From assembly GCF_010384365.1 (NCBI RefSeq), contig NZ_CP048397.1, positions 5,270,001 through 5,334,000 of the forward strand: 64,000 nt of DNA. Direction: 5' to 3'. Position 1 is the first letter of the stretch. The number at the start of each line of letters is the position of its first letter. Below, piece by piece: positions 57,063 through 64,000 of this stretch. Below the pieces are notes generated by a model that was not told the DNA's origin, ran no database searches, and saw only the letters and a program-made list of their open reading frames with translations. This stretch comes from Streptomyces sp. S4.7. Lineage in GTDB: Bacteria > Actinomycetota > Actinomycetes > Streptomycetales > Streptomycetaceae. The translations under genes and the position numbers were made by a program.

Positions 57063-58774
57063 GATCCGCCGCGCTCCCCACCGTCGGTCGTGGCACCGGC
57101 CATCGACTCTGCCGCATCCGGGGCCGCGCCGACACCTGAGGCCGCGCCGACAGCCGGGTGCGCGGGTGTACGCGCGCCCGCGCCCGGCTCGGCGCGCGTG
57201 CCGAGCGGCAGCCGTACGGTGAACTCCGCCCCGCCGTCCCGCCCCGGTGTCAGCTCCACCGTGCCGCGCGCCCGGTGCACCGCCTGCCGTACGAGGGCCA
57301 GCCCGAGCCCGCGCTCCGCGCCCCTCGTCGACCAGCCGCGCCGGAACACCTCCTCGATGTCGCCGGGGGCGACGCCCGGCCCCGTGTCGCGCACCCGCAG
57401 CAGCAGCAGCTCGCCGTCCTCGACCAGTGCCGTGACGGTGACCCGCGCGTCGTCCGTGCCCTGGGCGGCGTCCATCGCGTTGTCGATCAGATTGCCCAGC
57501 ACCGTCACCAGATCGCGGGCGGCCAGCGACGGTGGCAGCACCCCGTCGTCGATACGGCTGTCCTCCGCGAGCACCAGCTCCACCCCGCGCTCGTTCGCCT
57601 GCGCCGCCTTCCCCAGCAGCAGCGCCGCCAGCACCGGTTCGCCCACCGCGCCGACGACCCGGTCCGTGAGCACCTGTGCCAGCTCCAGCTCCGCCGTGGC
57701 GAACTCCACCGCCTCGTCCACCCGCCCCATCTCGATCAGCGACACGACCGTGTGCAGCCGGTTCGCCGCCTCGTGCGCCTGGGAGCGAAGCGCATGGGTG
57801 AATCCGCGCTCCGAGTCCAACTCGCCCGACAGTGCTTGCAGTTCGGTGTGGTCCCGGAGCGTCGCGACCGTACCGCGCCGCTCGCCGCCGATCACCGGAC
57901 GGGTGCTGACGACCACGATCCGGTCGGCCGTCATATGCACCTCGTCCACGCGCGGCTCCGACGCCAGGAGCGCGCCGACGAGCGGGGCGGGCAGCCCCAG
58001 CTCGTCGATGTTCCGGCCCACGGCGCTGTCGTCGAGACCGAGGAGCTCCTGGCCGCCGTCGTTGATCAGCGCGATCCTGCGCCGTCCGTCCAGCATGAGC
58101 AGTCCTTCACGCACCGCGTGCAGCGCCGCCTCGTGGTAGTCGTGCATCCGGCTCAGCTCGCCGGCGTTCATCCCGTGCGTGTGCCGGCGCAGCCGCGCGT
58201 TGATGACGTAGGTGCCCACCCCGCCCAGCACGAGGGCGCCGCCGGCCGCCAGCGCGAGGATCTTGACCTGCCCCTCCAGCTGGCTGGATATCCGGTCGAC
58301 GGTGATGCCGACGCTGATCAGCCCGGTGATCCGCCCGTCGTCCTTGATCGGGGTCACGGCGCGGGTGGAGGGGCCGAGCGTCCCCGTGTAGGTCTCGGTG
58401 AAGGTCTTGCCGAGCAGCGCGGGCTCGGTGGTGCCGATGAAGGGCAGCCCGATCAGCTCGGGATTGGGGTGCGTCCAGCGCGTCCCGTCCGGCTTCATGA
58501 TCGTGACGAAGTCCACGCCGGTGTCGACCCGTACGTGCTCCGCGTAGGGCTGGAGCGCGGCGGACGGGTCGTCCGACCTGATGGCCTCCCGTACGGACGG
58601 GGAGTCGGCCATCGCGCGCGCCGTGGCCGTCACCTGCCGCTCGGCGGTCTCCTCGGCCTGGGCCCGGTCCGTGAAGTACGCGAACAGCGCGCATCCAGCC
58701 ACGACGGCAGCGACCAGCACGACCTGCATCGCGAAGAGCTGGCCTGCGAGGCTGCGAGGGCGGGGTAGCTGCAT
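57059..58774 (-). CDS. CitA/DcuS-type sensor histidine kinase
   Basis: A 571-aa kinase from ATG 58774 (MQLPRPRSLAGQLFAMQVVLVAAVVAGCALFAYF). TM1, then a periplasmic PAS-like CitA domain (VREAIRSDDPSAALQPYAEHVRVDTGVDFVTIMKPDGTRWTHPNPELIG), TM2 near 175-195, a cytoplasmic PAS, then the dimerisation helix with H334 (LRSQAHEAANRLHTV) and HATPase. The sensor fold binds citrate or C4-dicarboxylates in characterised members. The C-terminus has an Ala/Gly-rich extension of about 40 residues. Adjacent dctA supports a dicarboxylate signal. Confidence 0.92.
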   Translation of the reverse strand: MQLPRPRSLAGQLFAMQVVLVAAVVAGCALFAYFTDRAQAEETAERQVTATARAMADSPSVREAIRSDDPSAALQPYAEHVRVDTGVDFVTIMKPDGTRWTHPNPELIGLPFIGTTEPALLGKTFTETYTGTLGPSTRAVTPIKDDGRITGLISVGITVDRISSQLEGQVKILALAAGGALVLGGVGTYVINARLRRHTHGMNAGELSRMHDYHEAALHAVREGLLMLDGRRRIALINDGGQELLGLDDSAVGRNIDELGLPAPLVGALLASEPRVDEVHMTADRIVVVSTRPVIGGERRGTVATLRDHTELQALSGELDSERGFTHALRSQAHEAANRLHTVVSLIEMGRVDEAVEFATAELELAQVLTDRVVGAVGEPVLAALLLGKAAQANERGVELVLAEDSRIDDGVLPPSLAARDLVTVLGNLIDNAMDAAQGTDDARVTVTALVEDGELLLLRVRDTGPGVAPGDIEEVFRRGWSTRGAERGLGLALVRQAVHRARGTVELTPGRDGGAEFTVRLPLGTRAEPGAGARTPAHPAVGAASGVGAAPDAAESMAGATTDGGERGGS

Positions 58775-58822
58775 GGCACAAGTCTGCCTGGCCGAAATCG
58801 TATGAACGAAATGCACGTAAGG

Positions 58823-58836
58823 GTGACCGGTGTCAC
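58823..58836. promoter_or_regulatory. Inverted repeat GTGAC-4-GTCAC between kinase and dctA
   Basis: GTGACCGGTGTCAC, about 75 bp before the dctA start, in the divergent gap. It could be the binding site of the CitB-type regulator; not tested. Confidence 0.4.
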
Positions 58837-58910
58837 AGGCTGATGGATAGTCGCCGGGACCCCCTCGGGACGGGAGGGTCACGTAGGGACAAACGAGTCA
58901 AGGAGGACCC

Positions 58911-60299
58911 GTGGCCGCTACTCGGGACCGTACCCATTATCTGTATCTGGCCGTGATCGCCGCTGTGATTCTCGGAATCACGGTCGGATTCGCTGCCCCG
59001 GGGGTGGCCGTCGAGCTGAAGCCCATCGGGACCGGCTTCGTCAACCTCATCAAGATGATGATTTCCCCGATCATCTTCTGCACCATCGTTCTCGGTGTCG
59101 GATCCGTCCGCAAGGCCGCCAAGGTCGGCGCGGTCGGCGGTCTGGCCCTCGGCTACTTCATGGTCATGTCGACCGTCGCCCTGGCCATCGGCCTCGTCGT
59201 CGGCAACATCCTGGAGCCCGGCGCCGGCCTGCAGATCACGGACGCGACGGCCGACGTCGGCGCGGCACAGGTGTCCGGCGACGCCGAGAGCACCGCCGAA
59301 TTCCTGGTCGGCATCATCCCCACGACGCTGGTCTCCGCCTTCACCGAGGGTGAGGTGCTCCAGACGCTGCTCGTGGCGCTGCTGGCGGGCTTCGCCCTCC
59401 AGGCCATGGGCCGCACCGGCGAGCCGATCCTGCGCGGCATCGGGCACATCCAGCGCCTCGTCTTCCGCATCCTCGCGATGATCATGTGGGCGGCGCCCGT
59501 CGGTGCCTTCGGCGCGATCGCGGCGGTGGTCGGCGAGACCGGCATGGACGCGCTGAAGTCGCTCGCGGTCATCATGATCGGCTTCTACGTGACCTGCGGG
59601 CTGTTCGTCTTCGTCGTACTCGGCGTGCTGCTCAAGCTCATCACCGGCATCAACATCTTCTCGCTGCTGAAGTACCTGGCGCGTGAGTTCCTGCTGATCG
59701 TGTCCACCTCCTCGTCCGAGTCGGCGCTGCCGCGGCTCATCGCGAAGATGGAGCACCTGGGTGTGAGCAAGCCCGTCGTCGGTATCACCGTGCCGACCGG
59801 CTATTCCTTCAACCTCGACGGGACGGCCATCTACCTCACGATGGCGTCGCTGTTCATCGCCGAGGCGATGGGGGACCCGCTGGCCATCGGTGAGCAGATC
59901 GGTCTCCTCCTCTTCATGATCATCGCGTCGAAGGGTGCGGCGGGTGTCACCGGCGCCGGCCTCGCGACCCTGGCGGGCGGCCTTCAGTCGCACCGGCCCG
60001 AACTGGTCGACGGTGTCGGCCTGATCGTCGGCATCGACCGCTTCATGAGCGAGGCGCGCGCCCTGACGAACTTCGCGGGCAACGCGGTCGCCACGGTCCT
60101 CGTCGGCACGTGGACCAAGGAGATCGACCGGGCCAGGGTGGACGAGGTGCTGGCGGGCCGGCTGCCGTTCGACGAGAAGACGCTGGTCGACGACCACGCG
60201 CCGGCCGGTGACGACGGTCCGAGCCTCACGAAGGACTCCGACGGTCCCTCGGACCTGCCGGAGCAGCGCGACACGGACGGGACGCCGGCGAAGGTCTGA
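58911..60299 (+). CDS. dctA: Dicarboxylate:cation symporter (DctA, DAACS family)
   Basis: A 462-aa membrane protein, GTG 58911 with AGGAGG upstream. About eight TM helices plus the two re-entrant loops typical of the family: STSSSESALPRLIAKME (serine-rich HP1 motif), then TVPTGYSFNLDGTAIYLTMASLFIAEA and SKGAAGVTGAGLATLAGGL (HP2). It carries succinate, fumarate or malate with H+ or Na+. The C-terminus ends in a charged disordered tail of about 60 residues. Adjacent CitA/CitB-type genes suggest substrate-induced control. Confidence 0.93.
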   Translation: MAATRDRTHYLYLAVIAAVILGITVGFAAPGVAVELKPIGTGFVNLIKMMISPIIFCTIVLGVGSVRKAAKVGAVGGLALGYFMVMSTVALAIGLVVGNILEPGAGLQITDATADVGAAQVSGDAESTAEFLVGIIPTTLVSAFTEGEVLQTLLVALLAGFALQAMGRTGEPILRGIGHIQRLVFRILAMIMWAAPVGAFGAIAAVVGETGMDALKSLAVIMIGFYVTCGLFVFVVLGVLLKLITGINIFSLLKYLAREFLLIVSTSSSESALPRLIAKMEHLGVSKPVVGITVPTGYSFNLDGTAIYLTMASLFIAEAMGDPLAIGEQIGLLLFMIIASKGAAGVTGAGLATLAGGLQSHRPELVDGVGLIVGIDRFMSEARALTNFAGNAVATVLVGTWTKEIDRARVDEVLAGRLPFDEKTLVDDHAPAGDDGPSLTKDSDGPSDLPEQRDTDGTPAKV

Positions 60300-60410
60300 C
60301 CGGGGTTCCGCGGCCGGTCGACCGCGTGACCGATTGGCCGCATCACCGCATCACCGCATGACCGTTTGGCCCGGGCCGGGGGTTGATCCCCCAACTCTCC
60401 GGCCCTTCGA

Positions 60411-60450
60411 ATGACCGGCCCGTACGGAGACGTCCGTACGGGCCGGTCAT
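60411..60450. terminator. Perfect 18-bp-arm hairpin after dctA
   Basis: ATGACCGGCCCGTACGGA (60411-60428) and its exact complement (60433-60450), loop GACG, followed by TTCCC, between convergent dctA and the GH16 gene. A small CCGCATCA repeat precedes it near 60338. Confidence 0.85.
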
Positions 60451-60467
60451 TTCCCTGTCCCGCGGGC

Positions 60468-61937
60468 TCAGCCGTACGGGATCCGGACGACCGACTGATT
60501 GCCGACGCCGAGTGTGCTGGCGCCGTTGCCGATGGCGTTCCAGACCTCGATCCGCACCTTGCCGTTGACGAGGTCGCCGTGCGAACCGGTCGACGACTTC
60601 AGCCCTCTGGCCTGCGTGTAGTGCTCGAAACCGGGTGCCGGATCCGTGGCGAAGTAGTTGTACGTCTCCGTACGGTCCCAGGTGCCGTCGCCCGTACGGT
60701 CGTAACTCACCCTCACCTGCTGGCCGTTGGCCACCGTCGTACCCGCGTCGACGAAGAGGTCGAACTGTGTCGACCCGCCGTTGTGGGCGCGGGTGATCCC
60801 GCCCGAGGTGAAGACCTGCGGGTTGTACGGCGTCCCGTCGCGGTTGCCGCCGCCCGCCGACACGAGTGTGGCGTTCGCGCCCGAGGTGGCGGCGTCACCG
60901 AGGCCGCCGCCGGTGCGGGCGTACAACTGCGAGGACCCCGACGGCGGTGGATCGGTCGGCGGGTCGGTCGGGCCGGAGCCGCCACGGGTCCAGACGCCGA
61001 CGTAGTCGACGAGCATCGGCCGCCCCGGCACGGTGGCCGGTGTCGGTGTGGGCCCGCCGAGCGCGTCCGGGAAAGCGCCGCCGATCGCGACGTTGAGCAG
61101 GATGAAGTATCCCGCGTGCTCCGTCATATTGGCCCACGTCGTCGCGTCCAACTGGCTCTGGGTGACGGTGTGGTAGAGCTGGTCGTCCACGTACCAGCGC
61201 AGCGCGTTGGGTGAGCTGGAGCGGTCCCACTCGAAGCGGTAGGTGTGGAACGCCGACTGGCAACTCGCCCCGGGGCAGGGGCGGCTGGCGCCGAGACCGG
61301 TGGTCTCGTTGCAGGGGCCGCCGGGGTTCACACCGCAGTGCAGCACCGCCCAGACGGAGTTGATCCCGTTGACGTTCTCCATGATGTCGAACTCGCCGAT
61401 GGCGGGCCAGTTCCAGTAGTTGCCCCGGTAGGGCGCGCCGAGTGCCCAGAAGGCGGGCCAGTAGCCGGCCGCGGCGGCGCCGGTCACGTTCGGCATCTGA
61501 ATCCGGCCCTCGATGCGCAGGGTGCCGCCGGCCGGTGCCTTGAAGTCGGCGCGTTTCGTCTCGACGCGCGCCGAGGTCCAGTTGCCCGCGCCGTCCCGGA
61601 GCGGGGTGATCTTCAGGTTCCCGTTGCCGTCGAGGCTCAGGTTCTGGGCGTTCGCGGTGTAGTTCTGGATCTCGCCGGTGCCCCAGTTGCCCGGACCGCC
61701 GGGGTAGCCGTGCCCCGTGTCGATCTGCCAGTTGGCGGCGGACGGCGGGGCGCCGTTCCCGCCGTTGAAGTCGTCGCTCCACTGGAGGTTCCAGCCGGGC
61801 GTGGGCGGTACGTCGCCACGGGCGGTGCCGGCGCTTGTCAGACCGACGAATCCGGCGACGGCGACGGACATCGCGAGGAAGACGGCGAGGAGGGGGGTGC
61901 GGACTGTGGGTCTCTTTCCGGTGCGGCTCGTTCTCAA
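60468..61937 (-). CDS. Secreted GH16 endo-beta-1,3-glucanase-like enzyme
   Basis: A 489-aa protein from TTG 61937 (MRTSRTGKRPTVRTPLLAVFLAMSV), supported by GGAGG at a 6-nt spacing. It has a Sec signal peptide, then a GH16 domain (51-330) with the catalytic motif GEFDIMEN: E182 nucleophile, D184, E187 acid/base. A Pro/Ser linker (PTDPPTDPPPSG) joins it to a C-terminal domain of about 140 residues (FDLFVDAGTTVANGQQVRVSYDRTGDGTWDRTETYNYF), likely carbohydrate-binding. GH16 enzymes hydrolyse beta-1,3(1,4)-glucans of fungi or plants. It has a clear LacI-type operator and promoter upstream. Confidence 0.92.
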   Translation of the reverse strand: MRTSRTGKRPTVRTPLLAVFLAMSVAVAGFVGLTSAGTARGDVPPTPGWNLQWSDDFNGGNGAPPSAANWQIDTGHGYPGGPGNWGTGEIQNYTANAQNLSLDGNGNLKITPLRDGAGNWTSARVETKRADFKAPAGGTLRIEGRIQMPNVTGAAAAGYWPAFWALGAPYRGNYWNWPAIGEFDIMENVNGINSVWAVLHCGVNPGGPCNETTGLGASRPCPGASCQSAFHTYRFEWDRSSSPNALRWYVDDQLYHTVTQSQLDATTWANMTEHAGYFILLNVAIGGAFPDALGGPTPTPATVPGRPMLVDYVGVWTRGGSGPTDPPTDPPPSGSSQLYARTGGGLGDAATSGANATLVSAGGGNRDGTPYNPQVFTSGGITRAHNGGSTQFDLFVDAGTTVANGQQVRVSYDRTGDGTWDRTETYNYFATDPAPGFEHYTQARGLKSSTGSHGDLVNGKVRIEVWNAIGNGASTLGVGNQSVVRIPYG

Positions 61938-61984
61938 GGAACACCTCCGGTGTGGATGGTGCCGAGATGGGTCGTACGGGGAGC

Positions 61985-61998
61985 TGAGAGCGCTCTCA
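61985..61998. promoter_or_regulatory. Perfect 14-bp palindrome, LacI/CebR-type operator
   Basis: TGAGAGCGCTCTCA matches the form of CebR boxes (TGGGAGCGCTCCCA) at 12 of 14 positions. It lies at the expected transcription start, just downstream of the -10 box, so a bound LacI-family repressor would block the GH16 gene. Confidence 0.75.
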
Positions 61999-62005
61999 AC
62001 TCTGT

Positions 62006-62034
62006 TGTTTAGATGAACCCCGAGTGCCCGTCAA
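62006..62034 (-). promoter_or_regulatory. Predicted sigma70/HrdB-type promoter of the GH16 gene
   Basis: On the minus strand TTGACG (62034-62029), a 17-bp spacer and TAAACA (62011-62006), followed after about 7 bp by the operator. Confidence 0.65.
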
Positions 62035-62082
62035 TGACCTGAGCGCGTCGACTTCCCGAAGCCCCGGCCCACTGCCGCGCGG

Positions 62083-62430
62083 CTACCTCTCGCCGTCGAG
62101 TCCGCGCGCGTAGAGCGCGGCGACGGACCGCGTGACGGCGGCGAGCGTCCGCATGTACTCGTACGCGTGCAGGGGCTAAGTACCGGCGTCCGGCCGCTCG
62201 CGCCGGTCGAGCAGCCGTTAGGCGATCCGGTGGAGCTCCCGTACGGGCGCGATGTCCGTGTCGCCGAGATCCTCCAGCAGCAACAGACCGAGATGCCCTT
62301 GCAGTTGGCGCGTGGTCGTGTCCGTCCAGGACCGCTCGGGAAGGGCGATCCTGCGGGCGAGCGCCTGCTCGACGGTCCGGGAGATGGTCAACAGGTCGAC
62401 GGGCGGCGCGACGTCTCCGGTCTCACTCAT
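62083..62430 (-). pseudogene. DUF6415-like gene interrupted by two in-frame stops
   Basis: From ATG 62430 (MSETGDVAPPVDLLTISRTVEQALARRIALPERSWTD) with GGGAGG upstream. The frame reads RQLQGHLGLLLLEDL ... RELHRIA, then TAA (62218-62220). The same frame goes on RLLDRRERPDAGT, then TAG (62176-62178), then PLHAYEYMRTLAAVTRSVAALYARGLDGER to a TAG at 62083. The full 116-codon frame resembles DUF6415 proteins, small Streptomyces proteins near natural-product or regulator genes. A 70-aa product from the first part could still be made. Sequencing error is less likely for two separate stops. Confidence 0.6.
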
Positions 62431-62531
62431 CGCGCCTCCCGCCCACACGGAGTTGTACGGCTCCGGGGCCGGTCCCACTCAACCCCCCGAAAGAATTCTT
62501 CCCGGCCGCGCGGTGCGGCGGCCGGTGTCGC

Positions 62532-64000
62532 TCAGCCGAGCGCGGCCTGGAGGCGCTCGCGCGTGGCGACCGCGCGCGGGTCGTCGTAACCGCGGAGCAA
62601 CTCCAGGGCCGCGGCCAGGTGCCCGGCCGCAGCCCGCGGATCGGATTCCGCGACCGCCCCGGCGAGCCCATCGAGCGCGACGGCCTCGTGCCACCCGTCG
62701 CCCAGCTCCCGGTGCGCCTGGGCTGCCCGGCGATGGAACTGCGCGGCCTCCACGAGCCGTTCCAGCGCGTGATAGGTCTGCCCGGCCCCGTACCAGGCGA
62801 GAGCTTCGCGGCTGCGGTTGCCGAGGCGGCGGTGGAGTGTGGCCGAGCGCTGGTAGGAGGTGAGGGCGTCGTCGTACTTGCCGAGAGAGCGCTGGGCGTC
62901 GCCGAGGGTGATGAGCCAGTAGCCCTCCAGACGGTCGTCGCGCAGGGGCAGCGCGATGTCCAGCGCCTGCTGGGCGGAGAGCAGGGCCTCTTCCGGCCTG
63001 CCCTCCTCCAGCTGGAGACAGCTCACGACCCGCAGGATGTTGCCCTCACCCCGCGGATTGTCCAGGCCGCGGTGCGCCGCCAGCGCCTCTTGGGCGACGG
63101 CCGACGCCTCGGCCGGCCGGCCCGCGTTGTAGTGGGCGGATGCCAGGTTGGACAGGGCGATCGCCGCCCATGGCGCCGAGTCCGCCTCTTGGAAGAGCGG
63201 AATGGCCTGCGCGAAGTGTTCGGCGGCGTCGGTGAATTGACGCCTGCGAAGATGCACGAGGCCGATCAGATTCAGTGAGGTCGCCTCGCCGACGGGATCG
63301 CCGGTCTCACGGCGGATCTCCAGTGCGCGCCGGTGGCACTTCAGCGCCTCGAAGAGCAGGTCCACGCGGACGTTGTCCCTGCCGAGGTCTGTGAGGAGCC
63401 GGGCCTCGGCCGCAAGGTCGCCCGATCGCCGGGCCGCCTCCAGCGCGATGTCGCCGATCGCCAGCCAGTCGCCGACCGGCGCCGAGGAGGGACGGGCGGT
63501 CCAGGCGGCGACCGCCAACTGCCAGGCCCGCCGGTCGTGTGACCCGGCCGCGACGCGGATCGCCCGGAGGAGGTTGGTGTGCTCGCGTTCAGCCCAGTCC
63601 AGGGCGGAGTCGTAGTCGGCGAACGCCGAGGGAGGCACGTCGTCACCGGGAGGCGCGAGCGTCACCTGCCGCTCGTCGGGGCTGATCCAGCTCCGGGCCG
63701 CGTCCGCACCGTGCAGATACCAGTCCAGTACGCGGTGGAGTGCGGCTTCCCGCTCCCCGGAAGGCTCCTCGTGGTGGGCCTGATCGGTGGCGTAGGCACG
63801 AAGCAGGTCGTGGAACTGGTAGCGGTCGGGGCCCATCTGTTCCAGCAGATGGGCGTTGACCAGGGAGTCGAGCAGTTGCCGGGTCCTGCTGACGGGCGCC
63901 CCCGCGAGCGCGGCGGCGGCCTGCAGCCCGAATTCGGGACCCGGATGCATACCGAGCAGCCGGAACAGCCGCGCCGCCTGCTCCGACAGGGCGCGATAGG
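62532..64000 (-). CDS. AfsR-like regulator, C-terminal NB-ARC/TPR part (cut by window edge)
   Basis: The reading frame is open to the right edge. Visible: the end of the NB-ARC winged-helix region (YRALSEQAARLFRLLGMHPGPEF, then RTRQLLDSLVNAHLLEQMGPDRYQFHDLLRAYA), a spacer, then about six tetratricopeptide repeats (ALEIRRETGDPVGEATSLNLIGLVHLRRRQFTDAAEHFAQAI and similar). This matches AfsR/SARP-family ATP-binding regulators, whose N-terminal DNA-binding and NTPase parts lie beyond position 64000. Such proteins control secondary metabolism or peptide-sensing circuits. Whether an N-terminal SARP domain exists cannot be seen. It ends RERLQAALG. Confidence 0.88.
   Translation of the reverse strand, partial: YRALSEQAARLFRLLGMHPGPEFGLQAAAALAGAPVSRTRQLLDSLVNAHLLEQMGPDRYQFHDLLRAYATDQAHHEEPSGEREAALHRVLDWYLHGADAARSWISPDERQVTLAPPGDDVPPSAFADYDSALDWAEREHTNLLRAIRVAAGSHDRRAWQLAVAAWTARPSSAPVGDWLAIGDIALEAARRSGDLAAEARLLTDLGRDNVRVDLLFEALKCHRRALEIRRETGDPVGEATSLNLIGLVHLRRRQFTDAAEHFAQAIPLFQEADSAPWAAIALSNLASAHYNAGRPAEASAVAQEALAAHRGLDNPRGEGNILRVVSCLQLEEGRPEEALLSAQQALDIALPLRDDRLEGYWLITLGDAQRSLGKYDDALTSYQRSATLHRRLGNRSREALAWYGAGQTYHALERLVEAAQFHRRAAQAHRELGDGWHEAVALDGLAGAVAESDPRAAAGHLAAALELLRGYDDPRAVATRERLQAALG

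Overview
The window is high-GC actinobacterial DNA and almost certainly a Streptomyces chromosome. It carries filP and scy, nucS, an absC-type MarR gene, icmA, the DUF6230/DUF6114 pair and a cslA-glxA-GH6 group. From memory (not searched), most of the gene order follows the S. coelicolor region around SCO5385-SCO5426, so this looks like core chromosome with a few accessory insertions. No tRNA, rRNA, CRISPR array, integrase or transposase was recognised.

Layout. 1-3850: end of a 3-hydroxyacyl-CoA dehydrogenase gene, a STAS protein preceded by seven 13-bp tandem repeats, and a large membrane-anchored STAND-type ATPase. 3876-10851: PLP dehydratase, glycosyltransferase with a palindrome plus promoter, a Rid-family protein divergent from a MarR regulator, nucS with its neighbour, an LLM oxidoreductase and a small zinc-ribbon protein. 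10942-14949: two tandem paralogous ABC export modules. 15115-19908: filP and scy, the coiled-coil polar growth proteins. 20078-22900: methylmalonyl-CoA epimerase, thiolase and MeaB. 22903-26861: a short element with terminal inverted repeats, an Asp-rich PepSY protein, a two-component system whose sensor loop is also Asp-rich, and absC.

26996-29859: three AIM24-family genes in an operon, then a DUF3817 protein and an MTH1187-type thiamine-binding protein. 30052-34868: cellulose synthase-like cslA, a galactose oxidase-like glxA whose start region is frameshifted, and a GH6 lipoprotein. 34939-40194: ArsR-like regulator, MFS transporter with a repeat-derived N-terminus, MarR regulator, DUF3817 protein, and isobutyryl-CoA mutase icmA behind a perfect 24-bp palindrome. 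40501-45719: TetR regulator, thioredoxin/TPR protein, then the DUF6230, DUF6114 and acidic secreted protein trio.

45806-51966: central carbon genes, with pta, ackA and pyk on the minus strand and pfkA divergent. 52051-56200: CUT1 sugar ABC importer without its own ATPase, then an LLM oxidoreductase. 56358-60299: CitA/CitB-type two-component system next to a DctA-type dicarboxylate symporter. 60468-64000: secreted GH16 glucanase behind a LacI-type operator and a good promoter, a DUF6415-like gene with two in-frame stops, and the C-terminal part of an AfsR-like TPR regulator cut by the window edge.

Functional links. Thiolase, the dehydrogenase, epimerase, MeaB and IcmA belong to short-chain acyl-CoA metabolism (C4 units, methylmalonyl-CoA supply). 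pta/ackA/pyk/pfkA is the glycolysis-acetate node. filP/scy and cslA/glxA/GH6 all act at the hyphal tip. Many convergent gene pairs share long perfect hairpins, several belonging to a dispersed palindrome family.
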